This document shows, piece by piece, positions 32,081-42,986 of a stretch of DNA of 64,000 bases. The DNA lies in the NCBI GenBank assembly GCA_030448265.1, contig JAUJNG010000002.1, positions 310,001-374,000 on the forward strand. The letters are read 5' to 3'. This stretch comes from Abditibacterium sp. (GTDB lineage: Bacteria; Armatimonadota; Abditibacteriia; Abditibacteriales; Abditibacteriaceae). Numbering within the stretch: position 1 is the stretch's first letter; every line of letters begins with the position of its first letter. The position numbers and the translations under genes are program-made. The notes below the pieces were generated by a model that was given only the letters and a program-made list of their open reading frames with translations, was not told the DNA's origin and searched no databases.

Positions 32081-33007
32081 TTATCTGGGGCTAAAAGTGA
32101 CGGCGCCTGCACCAGGGCCGCTGTATTCCGTGCCTGCAGCCAGTGAACTTCGATGGTTGGAACCAGAGGTTTGAGCATCTGTCGGATTGACGGCCGTCCA
32201 GCCGGTTGAAACCGCGCTTCCCTTATACCATTTGACGTGACCATCGGCCATCAGGAAGTTGGCACCTTCAAAGTGGCGACCGACCAAATACCTACCTCCG
32301 CCAAATCCTCCATTGTTGCTGAATGCCGTATCGGTCATGGTGCCGGTTCGCCCGCCCATAAAGCCAGTGGCGTAGGCAGCACTCTGATTGCCTCTGTCGC
32401 CGGATGTGAATAGATGCCCTGGATACCCGTTACCTCCAGCCGAAGCGTCGCCACTGTTGGGGGTAAAACCATTGCGGGATTCTGCCACTACATCGGCAGC
32501 ATTAGCGCGATTTTGAGTTTCAAACAACAACACTGTGCGCGCCGGACTGTTGAATGCGGCCAAAGCACCGCTTACACCAGCCCTTAGATTATTGTCTATT
32601 TGCAGGGTAGGATTTGCAGTGATCGCACCGTTAATGGCATAAGAAATATCCTGTGGGCCACCGCTGGTAATGTTTGCGCCGGAGCTGGGGCAGCCGTAAA
32701 CACCGATGCTCTTAACGTAGGGATAAACCTGTCCACCCCACCCTGCACCAATGCCATGATTGGTTCCTGGCGTTCCTGCACCTTTGCGCAAACCGTTTGG
32801 ATACGTTTCATCGTAATCCTGCGTATATTGCATAAGAGCCAAACCCAACTGTTTCAAATTGGACTGACAGGACGAACGCCGCGCATTTTCGCGGGCGCGT
32901 CCGAAGACAGGAAACAGGATCGCGGCCAGGATAGCTATGATGGCTATGACCACAAGAAGTTCTATAAGCGTAAAAGCTTTGCGTTGCGTTAATCGATGAT
33001 TGTTCAT
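32081..33007 (-). CDS. DUF1559 / prepilin-type N-terminal cleavage-methylation domain protein
   Basis: [71 protein letters not shown]-terminal MADGHVKW; start at ATG 33007. Confidence 0.93.
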   Translation of the reverse strand: MNNHRLTQRKAFTLIELLVVIAIIAILAAILFPVFGRARENARRSSCQSNLKQLGLALMQYTQDYDETYPNGLRKGAGTPGTNHGIGAGWGGQVYPYVKSIGVYGCPSSGANITSGGPQDISYAINGAITANPTLQIDNNLRAGVSGALAAFNSPARTVLLFETQNRANAADVVAESRNGFTPNSGDASAGGNGYPGHLFTSGDRGNQSAAYATGFMGGRTGTMTDTAFSNNGGFGGGRYLVGRHFEGANFLMADGHVKWYKGSAVSTGWTAVNPTDAQTSGSNHRSSLAAGTEYSGPGAGAVTFSPR

Positions 33008-33018
33008 TTGATTTCCTT

Positions 33019-34092
33019 CTAAACAGACTTTGGTGCAGACGTGCTGCTCCGAATGACAAGTTGACTCTTGACTTCTCGCGTAATGGGTGGCCCCTGAAGG
33101 GTGCCATCCAAACGGTCGCACAAGATTTGAACGACGGTGTGACTCAATTCCTTGACGGGACGGCACATCGTTGTGAGCGGCACAAAGGCGCCGCGCGCCG
33201 CAGCGGTATCGTCGCAGCCAATAACACTGACATCGTCAGGAACCCGTAAACCGGCGCGCATCACGGTATGAACAAACGCCGCCGCCGCGTTGTCGTTGAC
33301 GATGCAGACACCCGTTGGGCGCTCGCGCAACGCCATGAACCTCGCTGCATGTTCAATTCCGGCGTCCTCGTAACCGGTCTTACCCCATACCCACTCAGGG
33401 CACAGCGCGAGGTTGGCTTCGGCGAGGGCGCGCTCGAAACCCTCGTAGCGATTGCTGGAGAGCACTTGGTCGCCATGTGCGAAGAAACCGAGGTTGCGGT
33501 GCCCCAACTGGATCAAATACTTTGCTTGGAGGTAACTTTCCTGAGCTGTGTCGAGCAACACTTGATCGGCCCGAAAAGGTTGGTTTTTTGAAGCGGCGCG
33601 CGATGACGTCCAACAAACAAGAATACCGCCCCCATCCACATATTGTTTCAAGACATCGTAAGCGTGGGGTTCAAGACCTGTGCTGGAGAACAAAATCGCC
33701 TGGGGATTTTGACGACACATCTGGCGCAAAACCGCAGTTTGACGCTTATCGACTTGCTGCACATAAAGCGGCAGCACATGATCATCAATCTGGAAACCCC
33801 GCTCGTCCAAGCGATGGCAGATCTCCGACTGCGTCATTGACGCTACACCCAAATCCATGCTGCTAAGCAAGCCGATGGTGTTGGCGCATCCCCCGTTACG
33901 CAGCCGCTGTGCGTGGGGATTAGGCTCAAACCCCAACTCGCGCGCCTTTGTTAGCACTGCTTCGCGCGTCTGCGCCGACATGCGCCGCTTGCCACTGAAA
34001 GCGCCGGAGACGGTGGCAACCGAGACCCCCGTCATTCGCGCGATGTCCTGAATCGTCGCCCTTTTTTCAACCCGCTCCATGACCTGGTTCAT
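33019..34092 (-). CDS. LacI family transcriptional regulator
   Basis: [47 protein letters not shown]; periplasmic-binding-like C-terminal domain. Confidence 0.95.
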   Translation of the reverse strand: MNQVMERVEKRATIQDIARMTGVSVATVSGAFSGKRRMSAQTREAVLTKARELGFEPNPHAQRLRNGGCANTIGLLSSMDLGVASMTQSEICHRLDERGFQIDDHVLPLYVQQVDKRQTAVLRQMCRQNPQAILFSSTGLEPHAYDVLKQYVDGGGILVCWTSSRAASKNQPFRADQVLLDTAQESYLQAKYLIQLGHRNLGFFAHGDQVLSSNRYEGFERALAEANLALCPEWVWGKTGYEDAGIEHAARFMALRERPTGVCIVNDNAAAAFVHTVMRAGLRVPDDVSVIGCDDTAAARGAFVPLTTMCRPVKELSHTVVQILCDRLDGTLQGPPITREVKSQLVIRSSTSAPKSV

Positions 34093-34094
34093 AT

Positions 34095-34124
34095 TTGAGT
34101 AATCCTTTACCCAAAAATATTATA
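34095..34124 (-). promoter_or_regulatory. Candidate LacI-family autoregulatory operator plus -10 box
   Basis: TTGAGTAATCCTTTACCCAA (34095-34114) next to minus-strand TATAAT (34119-34124) immediately upstream of the LacI gene; matches the perfect palindrome at 16396-16421. Confidence 0.65.
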
Positions 34125-34476
34125 CCCATTTATCCCAAATTTCAAACATTTATTTTTTGGCGGCTATTTTAGGATCTGTAGTCACCAACAGGAGTTGCCG
34201 TGTCGCGCTCTTCAGGCAGGGACAAGTTCCGCAGTGTGTCACCATAAAAAGCATCAGCGCGGAAGTTCACGCTCATGCCCTGATTTCACATTTCGTTTGG
34301 CGAGGTCTGTTAAAGGTTGAAAAACTTGGGCACTTCTACCAAAGGTCTTCCCTTGACCGTTGGCAGCGCAAAGGCGCCTGTCTCCCTTCTAAAGCCTCGC
34401 CATTCCAAATCCGTGCCTCGCGCGCTCCTTCAATTTTCGGCGGGCATTTCAGAGCAGTGACTCTCGGTGCATGCAC

Positions 34477-36798
34477 TCAAGCGCGAAATTCAAGATCGAC
34501 ACTGCCAGAAACCAGTTCTATCGTCTGAGAAGAAGGTTGGAAGTGGTTGGGCAGGCGCAGTGTGATGTTTTGGGGAATGCGGGAACTCAGCTTCAGCGAA
34601 AGTGCCCGTCCATTTTCCGACCAAGAGAGATCGACCGTCACTCCACACCGTGTCGTGATTCCCCGCACGTTTCCATGGGGCCATGCATCTGGTAAGGCGG
34701 GAAGCAGGTGCAAAAAGCCTGGGCGCGAACGAACCAGCATTTCACAAACCGCTGAGACAAAGCCCATTCCGGCCTCGATTTGAAAGGGAGGCTGCGCTCC
34801 TTGCCCCCAATACATCGACAGCCCCTGGGCGCGCCAGTCGTTGTGCCAGGTCAGCAGGTTCGGCGTGGTGCAACTACGCAGCAACATTTCCAGGTTCTCC
34901 AGCGCCCGTTCACCCTGCCCGCTGCGTGCCCAGAGGTTAGCCATAAAGGCGAAACTCCAGCCGGCCATGCTACTCAGCTCATTTTGGCGCAATTCCAGAG
35001 CGCGCACTGCCTGTGCGTAAATTTCCGGTGTGTCTTCCGGATTGATCTCCCAACTGGGAAACAGCCCATACAAGTGCGACATATGCCGGTGGGTCTGAAC
35101 GTCGGCCAGATCCGCGTGCATCCATTCGCGCAAACCACCCTCCGCATTGGTTGCATAGGTTGGCAATGCGGCCAGAAGCTGCCGGTAGTTCTCCTCCCGC
35201 TCATCGGTTTCTTCCAGGACTCGTAACGCTTCCAGCAGATTGTAGAGCGTTTCGCGGCAAACCGTCACATCCATGGTCGCATCCGCCACTGTTATCGGTT
35301 TTCCGGCGGGGGAATTCTCTGGCGAGATAGAAGGCGAGAAATGCGCGATGCCATCGCGAATTTCGACGAAGTCAAGGTAAAAAATTGCAGTTTCTCGTAG
35401 CCAGGGCAGCGTGCGTGTCCGAAGAAACTCGCGGTCTCCGGTTACCAGCCAGTGTTCCCACCAGTGCTGCGCCATCCATCCGGCTCCAGCCGTCCAGTGG
35501 ACGAAGTCGCCATGACGCACCTGCCCATGTGTTCCCATTGAGGTGGGCAGCATAATCCCGCGGCAGCCAAACAACTGTCGGGCATTAGTGCGATATTCAT
35601 CCCAAAACTCAAAGAAATAATCCGCCAGCGGTTCGATAAGATGTGCGAGGCCCGTCTGCGGCGCGGGCCAATACGTCATCTGCACATTGATGTTGTTATG
35701 GTAATCGCTGGCCCAGGCTGGTTTGTAATCGCCATTCCAACGGCCCTGAAGGTTCGCCGGCCAGGAATCTTCGCGAGTCGAAGTAACCAGCAGGTGGCGC
35801 TGGCAGGCCACCATGCGTTCGACCAGTGCGTTAGGGACATCGCCTTCAAAGGCCTCTTGCACCAGCACATTGTTTGGCTTGCCGCGATCCGCCTCGTCCG
35901 CCCCCAAATCCAGAGAAAAAGCGTTGACTAGAGGCTCGTGAATCTCAAGGTGTCGCTGAAGGAGCGTTTCGTAATTTGTTGGAAGCGACCCCATCTCTTC
36001 GAGCAAACGGGGTATCGCGGAATCGGCAGGTTCATTCCACCAACACTTGACCAGAAACAAAGCTGACCCAGCGTCTTGCACACCCGTCCAGGCGCCTCCC
36101 CAATACTCATCATCGTATGTGCTGCCTCCGCCGAGGGGCATGCTCTGGAGAACCGCACCGAATTCACGGCCATCTTCGTAACGCCCCATGTGGGCGTGCC
36201 AGCCGGTTCCCTGGCGTGCGTCCCAGGTAATGGGCGGCAACTCCCGATGTGGTTTCCGACCTGACCCGTAATCCGTCACATCCTCCACGCCGTGCGGACG
36301 CAGACGGCAAGCCATGCGCAAATCTCCCTGTGCCCAGCCGTCAACCGTGAGGACGACGACATCATCGGCGCGCGACACAAAAAGGCGACGCTCATGGTGG
36401 CGTCCCTGCATTGTCCATGCAACGACAACCTCGCCGGTGTTCAGGTCGAGTGAGGAACGATAATCCCGTGTCGCTGAGATGTCGTGATGATGAATCCATA
36501 TCTCGCCGAGAGGGTGGTAATCGGCGGTGTCGCAGTGATAATCAACCGCTTTGAGCGCAGAGGGGAAAACAGCGGCGGCCTCGACCCAACGGCCTTCGGC
36601 TTGCAGACGGCGGATTTCTGGCAGTTGGGGAGCCAGATGGGGCAGTTCACCCCGCGACTTCTCGATCCAGCAACGGTGATGGTTGAGCACGACCCAGTCC
36701 TGGGCTACATGGCCAAACACGAGTGCCCCCAGTGGCCCGTTGCCAGTAGGTATGGCATCTTCCCAGCGATTAGCTGGTTGATTCAAGGTAAAGGACAT
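34477..36798 (-). CDS. Glycoside hydrolase family 95-like protein
   Basis: NRWEDAIPTGNGPLGALVFGH, VLNHHRCWIEKSRGELP, PANLQGRWNGDYKPAWASDYHNNINVQMTYW; start at ATG 36798. Confidence 0.88.
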   Translation of the reverse strand: MSFTLNQPANRWEDAIPTGNGPLGALVFGHVAQDWVVLNHHRCWIEKSRGELPHLAPQLPEIRRLQAEGRWVEAAAVFPSALKAVDYHCDTADYHPLGEIWIHHHDISATRDYRSSLDLNTGEVVVAWTMQGRHHERRLFVSRADDVVVLTVDGWAQGDLRMACRLRPHGVEDVTDYGSGRKPHRELPPITWDARQGTGWHAHMGRYEDGREFGAVLQSMPLGGGSTYDDEYWGGAWTGVQDAGSALFLVKCWWNEPADSAIPRLLEEMGSLPTNYETLLQRHLEIHEPLVNAFSLDLGADEADRGKPNNVLVQEAFEGDVPNALVERMVACQRHLLVTSTREDSWPANLQGRWNGDYKPAWASDYHNNINVQMTYWPAPQTGLAHLIEPLADYFFEFWDEYRTNARQLFGCRGIMLPTSMGTHGQVRHGDFVHWTAGAGWMAQHWWEHWLVTGDREFLRTRTLPWLRETAIFYLDFVEIRDGIAHFSPSISPENSPAGKPITVADATMDVTVCRETLYNLLEALRVLEETDEREENYRQLLAALPTYATNAEGGLREWMHADLADVQTHRHMSHLYGLFPSWEINPEDTPEIYAQAVRALELRQNELSSMAGWSFAFMANLWARSGQGERALENLEMLLRSCTTPNLLTWHNDWRAQGLSMYWGQGAQPPFQIEAGMGFVSAVCEMLVRSRPGFLHLLPALPDAWPHGNVRGITTRCGVTVDLSWSENGRALSLKLSSRIPQNITLRLPNHFQPSSQTIELVSGSVDLEFRA

Positions 36799-36972
36799 AA
36801 TTCGGCTTTTCACTTTTTTCCAGGTTTTGTCTGAGTGCGAACAGTCGAAGAAATTCACGGCAGGCTGAATTAGATCGGTAGATGAGGGCGAACCGGCGCC
36901 GTCCGAGCATTGGATAAGGGACACCGGCGGCGCACTTCTTCCAATAACCATTCGTAATGAGATTTGGCCTCA

Positions 36973-37430
36973 TTATTCACCAGTGTCCGGCAAAAATCTA
37001 CGAGAGAAAAGCCAGCACCCTGAAGCGCGTGCAATCATCGATAGCTGTGAACTGGTAAAGGTTGCGTCCTTTTTGCAGGTGTTCACTTGAACTCGATCTC
37101 CAGGAACCGGACGTGTGTAACGCCTGGACTGGCCAGAGCGAGTCGAAGGGCGCAGCACAGACACGCCATGCGCCTTCAACACCTTCCAGATCGTGCGCGT
37201 GGACAGGCGCAACTTATCTAAGCGCAACAGCTTGCGCGCCAGACCTCTTGGCCCCAGCTTGCGCGTGCGCCGCAGATGCAAGATCAACGCTTCCAGGTCG
37301 GGCGTGACCTTGCTCTGGCGCAGCTTGTGAGGACGACGGCTCAGCGAGCGCAACCCTGCTTCGCCTTGCTCCTGATAACGGCGCCACCACTTGAGCAACG
37401 TTTTCTTGGAGATGCCGCAACGGCGTCACG
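36973..37430 (-). pseudogene. IS481-type transposase remnant (frameshifted, truncated)
   Basis: CGISKKTLLKWWRRYQEQGEAGLRSLSRRPH..., RYTRPVPGDRVQVNTCK then frameshift into GRNLYQFTAIDDCTRFRVLAFLS*. Confidence 0.75.
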
Positions 37431-37440
37431 TCAGCGCTCA

Positions 37441-37875
37441 TCGCGTGCGGCAGTAAATAAAACCTCCGAGGATTCGGTTAAAGCAACCGAATTCCACTTT
37501 TCGTCGCGGCATTGGCGACAATATGGCTGGCATATCCCAGTAGCAACGCCACAACGGGCGCCCATCCCGTCTACCAGACTGCGGCGTGAAAAATATTGTC
37601 ATTACCCCGATCCGGCCAGAGAAGGCAGAAGCCCGCGATGCTGATCGCTGCGACTGACGACCAGAGCAGGTAACAAGAACGGCTTGACCTGCGTGTTGGG
37701 GATTTTCAGATGCTTGATTTTCGACTCTGACGCATCCAGGTCAGGAAGCAGCGCGCCAAAAGCTGCGGCAGCAGCTAAAACGCCCAGATCGACCTGCAAA
37801 ATTTCCGGTGGTAGTGGCGCCAGAAGCCACAGCGTGCTAACGCCAAACAGGGTATGAGTCGGCCACGTCAATGGG
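37441..37875 (-). pseudogene. Decayed YdjM-like (LexA-binding / metal-dependent hydrolase) paralogue
   Basis: LTWPTHTLFGVSTLWLLAPLPPE...LLPDLDASESKIKHLKIP...DQHRGLLPSL, then frameshift and stops; remainder GWAPVVALLLGYASHIVANAATKSGIRLL*PNPRRFYLLPH, parallel to the intact copy at 38373. Confidence 0.8.
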
Positions 37876-38372
37876 CGCCCTTTCGCGGCAGCGAGGGTCG
37901 CACCCGATGGAGTAAAAATTTGTAGAGAGGAGGTGCTGTTGTCGAGTAAGGCGCCCAGAGGAGTTTCGCCCTGTAAGAACCGGATAACAGCGGTTTCTAC
38001 CTTGGGAGAACCATCTGCTGCATAATGCAGTTCCAGAATGGAGGTCGCAAAATGCTCAAAACCAGCCACCACAGGTGTGATGACTGGTTCGAGACTTTTA
38101 TATGACTCGCCTGGCCGCGCCCTCGCACTTTCGAACCGCTCATTTACCGTATTCATTTGAGTGCCAATAAGGTGGTTCAGGTTCTGAGCGCGAGCGTGAG
38201 ATTAGCTGCGAGTCCATGAAGTCTGAAGTCCAAGCGTCAGTGACTTGACCTCTTTTGTCTCTTCCGCGACTTGTTTTCTCACACTGCGCCTGTCCAATGT
38301 TTTACCGTGCAACTGCGTTACTACTCGAAAACATGGTCCGATCTATATCCAAACTCATAATCTCGGCAGCAT

Positions 38373-38933
38373 TTGCCATTCTGCCTTCGGCCGAAGAAAG
38401 GAGGTGACATGACATGGCCCACACACGCATTGCTTGGCATCAACTCGCTTTGGCTGCTGACTCCCCTGCCACCAGAACTCCTCCTCTACGACTTCGGCAC
38501 CTTGTCTGCGTGCGCAGTGTTAGGCGCACTTTTGCCCGACCTTGACGCTTCAGAATCCAAGATCAAGCACCTAAAAATCCTCGGCACCAACTTCAAGCCA
38601 TTTCTGCTTCCGGCTCAAGTTGTCCATCGCACCGATCAACATCGTGGTTTGCTGCACTCGCTGTGGGGATTAGGCATGGCCATTCTGATTGTTGCACCCG
38701 TTGCATTTTGGATTGGTTGGGCGCCGGTTGTTGCTCTTTTGTTGGGTTATGCCAGCCATTTGCTCGGCGACTCGGTGACGAAGAGCGGTATCCGATTGTT
38801 GTATCCATCCAAAGTCCGTTTTTACCTTCTACCGCCTGGCTTTCGCTTCACAACCGGGACGTTCGCAGAAGAAGCGTTGTTAGTGCCACTGGCGCTCTTG
38901 GCTTCAGCCCTGCTATTGAGCAGCCTGTTCTAA
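38373..38933 (+). CDS. YdjM/DUF457-like inner-membrane metal-dependent hydrolase
   Basis: MTWPTHALLGINSLWLL, LLPDLDASESKIKH, DQHRGLLHSLWGLG, GYASHLLGDSVTKSGIRLLYP; probable start at ATG 38409 after GGAGGTGAC. Confidence 0.8.
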   Translation: MPFCLRPKKGGDMTWPTHALLGINSLWLLTPLPPELLLYDFGTLSACAVLGALLPDLDASESKIKHLKILGTNFKPFLLPAQVVHRTDQHRGLLHSLWGLGMAILIVAPVAFWIGWAPVVALLLGYASHLLGDSVTKSGIRLLYPSKVRFYLLPPGFRFTTGTFAEEALLVPLALLASALLLSSLF

Positions 38934-38976
38934 GCAACTAAATCCTCCTCCTGAATCGGGACTTATCTTGAAATAA

Positions 38977-39696
38977 TCAATTACTCGCCTTGATTTGAGG
39001 ACGTAAATCAACCCAGAAGTGCCGCAAATGCAACGGAGAGATCTCGAATGAGCGATTGAGGCGGTGGTCGAGATGGCTGGTGCACCCTTGCCAGTGAGTG
39101 TGCAAGCGGTTGAGATTCGGCAGTCCACGAGACGCCGTGTGGGTGTTCACTTCGTTCCAAATCGCATCGAAAGTAGACGATTGCACGTAACCGATCATGG
39201 TAGCCCATGCCGAACCATCCCCATAACGATGAGATTGAGCCTGAAAACGAACGATTCCCTGAGTGACATACTTTTCGTTGAGCAAATGTGTTCTGGACGG
39301 TGGCTCACCGAGCCGTTTGCACTCGACATCTAACACCTTTTGCTTCCAACGCATTCGCGTTTCTTGGGGATCGATGAACCGCCAACGGATGTCGGGACGC
39401 TTCTTTTCGTATTCTCTGTCACCTTGATTTGCGCGGTCACGTCCTGCCAACCCGTCGTAACCAGGAGTCGTCACACCGCGCGCCGTGCCGCGTTCATTGA
39501 CTACATCATGGAGATGACCTGAAAGACACAGGCTGACTTCCACTTCGTCGTCGGGAAAATTGGCATCAGCACGCGCTTCGGCTTGCAAACGCTCCAACGC
39601 TTCCAAAATAAGTCCCAGAGCGAACTCGGCTTGTTCATCCCACGAACGCACTTCAAAGACAAGCAGCGGTCGGGGCCGCGAAGGAGGGAGAGACAT
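38977..39696 (-). CDS. Putative PD-(D/E)xK nuclease-like protein adjacent to DNA methyltransferase
   Basis: KRPDIRWRFID ... VLDVECKRLGEP ... YVTQGIVRFQAQSHRYGDGSAWATMIGYVQ, consistent with a D...ExK active site. Confidence 0.6.
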   Translation of the reverse strand: MSLPPSRPRPLLVFEVRSWDEQAEFALGLILEALERLQAEARADANFPDDEVEVSLCLSGHLHDVVNERGTARGVTTPGYDGLAGRDRANQGDREYEKKRPDIRWRFIDPQETRMRWKQKVLDVECKRLGEPPSRTHLLNEKYVTQGIVRFQAQSHRYGDGSAWATMIGYVQSSTFDAIWNEVNTHTASRGLPNLNRLHTHWQGCTSHLDHRLNRSFEISPLHLRHFWVDLRPQIKASN

Positions 39697-39698
39697 CG

Positions 39699-42600
39699 TT
39701 AATTACCGCTCCTTTGAGACGCCAGGGCTTCTTGTTGATTCCAAACCTGAACCAAGGTCGCTTCCGCATCTTCACGGGCCGCCGAGGGAGTCCAGAGACG
39801 TTGTTCGTTGCGCTTGACGATGAGAATATCCGAACCGCTGACGATGCGGGCCAACCCCTCGACGTAGATTTGCCTTGATCCAAAGGGCATTTGAGAGGAG
39901 CGATCCAAAAGGCGCAGAACCTCATCCCACTGTGCCATCGGTTCGCGTTTCCACGTCTCACGTTCCTCACGGTAGCAAATCCCGAATCGCACCGCGAGAA
40001 CGGCGGGGCGTAAGCCCTCCGCAACGCGCCGCGTCGCGATAATTTGCCAGCCCATTTCGGTTTCTTCGCCAAGATGCGTGTTCCAAAACTCGCTAAATGC
40101 GCGCAGATAAAGGTTCAAGCTGGCTCTCGATTCGTCCGCGTCCAGTTCGTCGGCGAAACCAGCGGACGGGGCGTCATTGGATATCGAGAGTGGTTTGAGC
40201 GCCTCGCTTTCAACCCCGTTGTAAAACAAGTCGAGTCCAACTTCACAGAGATCGTGCACTAAATCACGCTCGGCGGTGCTCAATCCATACAACCTGAAAA
40301 CCGCCTCATCAAGTTCGTCTTCCAGATGGCGTAAGTTCTCTTGTGCTTCGGTAGAAAACAGCAGAGTTTCATCTTCGATGGCGCGAAGCTGATCGACGAT
40401 CTGCACTATACGCGCTTTCAATTGGCGCCCTTTAGCATCCTCGTGCGGCAAGCAAAACGGGAACTGCCGGAATTCGTTGAGGATGATCTGTTCGTGCCAA
40501 ATGCCAAATTTATTGTCCGAAAGAAAGAAGTAGTAACGCGCCAGCGATGACCACAAAACTCCCAACGCAACCTTTGCTACGTCAAGGCTTGCATCATCAT
40601 CGTGTATAGGAAACGAATAAATTGAGTGGCGAGTGGCGTAAGGTTCGGTTTCGAGGCGAGCGATAATTTGGCAGAACTTCTCCTCGACGCGCGACGGCGC
40701 GCCCTTTATCAACAATCGCGTATTCTCGAAAAGTCTCGCTTGTCGTGGGCGGGATAAGAATGAGGGAGGCTCTTTTAAGTCCGTCTCGGAGTGCATTCCG
40801 TAACTCTTGAAGTATTTGACTGGCAACTCATTCAATCGATCTGCCCACTCAGGGCGCACCTCTCTATCTCCTGCTTCCTTGAAACCTTCTCCACTTTCGC
40901 CGCGCAGAAACGAATGAGACTGCAACGTCGGTTGTAATCGAAGCAAGCTCAAAAGAGCCGCATCGCGGTGATTGCCCCACCAATACACCTTCCACAAGCG
41001 GTCGTCGGCCAAAAGGTCGCTTTGGGGCACAGTTTTCAAGTCGGCGCGCGAAAGCACTACGACGCGATCTTTGCCGATTAAAGCCGTTTTCTTGGCTGAC
41101 CAGTATTCAACGAGGCTTTCTCCTTCTCCTTTGCTCCACACAATGGATGCAAACGGAGCAATAGCACCCGAAAAGAACAAATCGCGCACATGAACAAAGT
41201 TGGTGACTTGATGCAATTGGACATGGCTTAACCAATGATGGCGAAATTCACGCGACTTCTCGCCTTGCTTGAGCAGCACACCCGTTGAAACCAACAGGCC
41301 ACAGCGTCCACCTTCGCGCAATAAATCAAGAGCACGATGGATGAACTGCTGGGACGGCTCATTGTCTCCAACGGGCAGGTCGCGTGCTTTGCACCACGCC
41401 AAAGCCACGCGCGAGATTTGTTTTTGGCCTTTACCCGAATCACCCCAAGGGGGGTTGCCAACCACGACATCGGCACAATTGGAAAGGAACTTTCGCTGCA
41501 CTTCGGGATCGAGCGTGGCCGCTTCCACATCGAAGGCGTTTGCAGCCAGCACAATGTCGAAATCCAATTCGCCTTTAGGCCGTCGGTCGTTGTAGAGCAA
41601 GTGCGGCAAACGCGGATGTTCTCGAATCGCTGGCGGTTCTTGAGAATGCAGAAAGGCCAGATACAAACTAAATGCTGCGACTTGGGCAGCGTGAGGATTG
41701 ATTTCGATGCCAGCGATTTGATTTTTAAGGATGTCAAGCAGTTCGTCGCGCTCTAAAACCGCGCCGCGTTGCGCGGCCTGAAAGCGCACGATGCGCCGGA
41801 ACGCTTCAACCAAAAAAATTCCCGAACCAGCCGCCGGATCGAGAACACGGGGCTGAGTGGCTAAAATTTGTGGCGTCAAGGTCTGCGACAGAACCCATTC
41901 GACTAAGGTCGCAGGCGTGTAATGGCTTCCCGCATCACGCCGTGCATTGGCCTTGAGGCCATCGCGCACGCCGGTTTCGGTGTGATAGAACTCTTCGTAG
42001 ATGCTTGAAATGAGTTCGATGGGCACGATGCGAAAATCGTAGGCCCAAAAGAACAGGCTTTCTTGTCCCGCTTCCTCGCCACACAAGAAGCGCCGTAGCA
42101 GTTCCAAGTGTTCGGCTTGAACGACCTCGCGTTCGTTGGGAGGTGATGGGAAAATGTCGCCGTGAAATGTGGCGTCCAAATAGTCAAAGAGTCTGTAAGT
42201 GAAATCTCGATCATGCAGCACTTTCAAATAAAGCCGCGCTTCCATCTCCGGATCAACGAAAGGTTGTTCTGTCGGAGCATCCAGTAAAGCGATCCATTCG
42301 GGACGTTCCTGTGCTATTTCATAGAAATCTTCGGGCAGCAAGATTTGCCGGTCTTCAAGGTAACGAATGAAAATGGAGCGTCCAATCAGGGCGTGAGCGT
42401 GTTCCAGCTGCAACTTCGGCCCATTTGCGCCATCCATCAAGCGTCGACGCACAACTTTCAGATGGCGAATCAACGACTCGTCTGCGCGGTTGACCGCTTT
42501 GCCCAGCTCATTCCCCTCGAAAACCAACCCCGACTCGATTTGTTCACGCGCGAAGCGAGCCAGTTTCTCGGTCACTTCCGCCAATGAGCGTGCCACCTCC

Positions 42601-42986
42601 AACAAGCGCTTTTCGCGGACATCTTCTGTGTGCGCTATGGGTTGACTTCCCAAATCGTAAACCGCGATTTCGCCAGGACTCGCCAAAAACAATAATCGGG
42701 GACGGGCCATACACCAAACCTGATTGAAAACGCGACGCACCGCGTCATCACCCGCTGATTCTTGACGTGCGAAGACCACAACTGGATTGTTACCTACAAA
42801 GAGAATGCGCTCCGCTCCAACTTGAGCCGCCAACGCCAACCATTCTCCCTTGTCCAACCAATCCTCACTTGAGATCGCGGGCGCCTCACCGTGACCGTTG
42901 GGGCGAGAAGTCGCTTCCCACAATGCGCCACCTTCAAAGTCCAAAAGGTGGTAAGTGGCCTGAAGCAGATCAATCGAAGCATCCAT
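39699..42986 (-). CDS. Large N6-adenine DNA methyltransferase / type IIG-like restriction-modification protein
   Basis: VLDPAAGSGIFLVEAFRRIV (motif I), VVGNPPWGDSGKGQKQ (NPPW motif IV), GSHYTPATLVEWVL; alternative upstream start at 43001. Confidence 0.85.
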   Translation of the reverse strand: MDASIDLLQATYHLLDFEGGALWEATSRPNGHGEAPAISSEDWLDKGEWLALAAQVGAERILFVGNNPVVVFARQESAGDDAVRRVFNQVWCMARPRLLFLASPGEIAVYDLGSQPIAHTEDVREKRLLEVARSLAEVTEKLARFAREQIESGLVFEGNELGKAVNRADESLIRHLKVVRRRLMDGANGPKLQLEHAHALIGRSIFIRYLEDRQILLPEDFYEIAQERPEWIALLDAPTEQPFVDPEMEARLYLKVLHDRDFTYRLFDYLDATFHGDIFPSPPNEREVVQAEHLELLRRFLCGEEAGQESLFFWAYDFRIVPIELISSIYEEFYHTETGVRDGLKANARRDAGSHYTPATLVEWVLSQTLTPQILATQPRVLDPAAGSGIFLVEAFRRIVRFQAAQRGAVLERDELLDILKNQIAGIEINPHAAQVAAFSLYLAFLHSQEPPAIREHPRLPHLLYNDRRPKGELDFDIVLAANAFDVEAATLDPEVQRKFLSNCADVVVGNPPWGDSGKGQKQISRVALAWCKARDLPVGDNEPSQQFIHRALDLLREGGRCGLLVSTGVLLKQGEKSREFRHHWLSHVQLHQVTNFVHVRDLFFSGAIAPFASIVWSKGEGESLVEYWSAKKTALIGKDRVVVLSRADLKTVPQSDLLADDRLWKVYWWGNHRDAALLSLLRLQPTLQSHSFLRGESGEGFKEAGDREVRPEWADRLNELPVKYFKSYGMHSETDLKEPPSFLSRPRQARLFENTRLLIKGAPSRVEEKFCQIIARLETEPYATRHSIYSFPIHDDDASLDVAKVALGVLWSSLARYYFFLSDNKFGIWHEQIILNEFRQFPFCLPHEDAKGRQLKARIVQIVDQLRAIEDETLLFSTEAQENLRHLEDELDEAVFRLYGLSTAERDLVHDLCEVGLDLFYNGVESEALKPLSISNDAPSAGFADELDADESRASLNLYLRAFSEFWNTHLGEETEMGWQIIATRRVAEGLRPAVLAVRFGICYREERETWKREPMAQWDEVLRLLDRSSQMPFGSRQIYVEGLARIVSGSDILIVKRNEQRLWTPSAAREDAEATLVQVWNQQEALASQRSGN

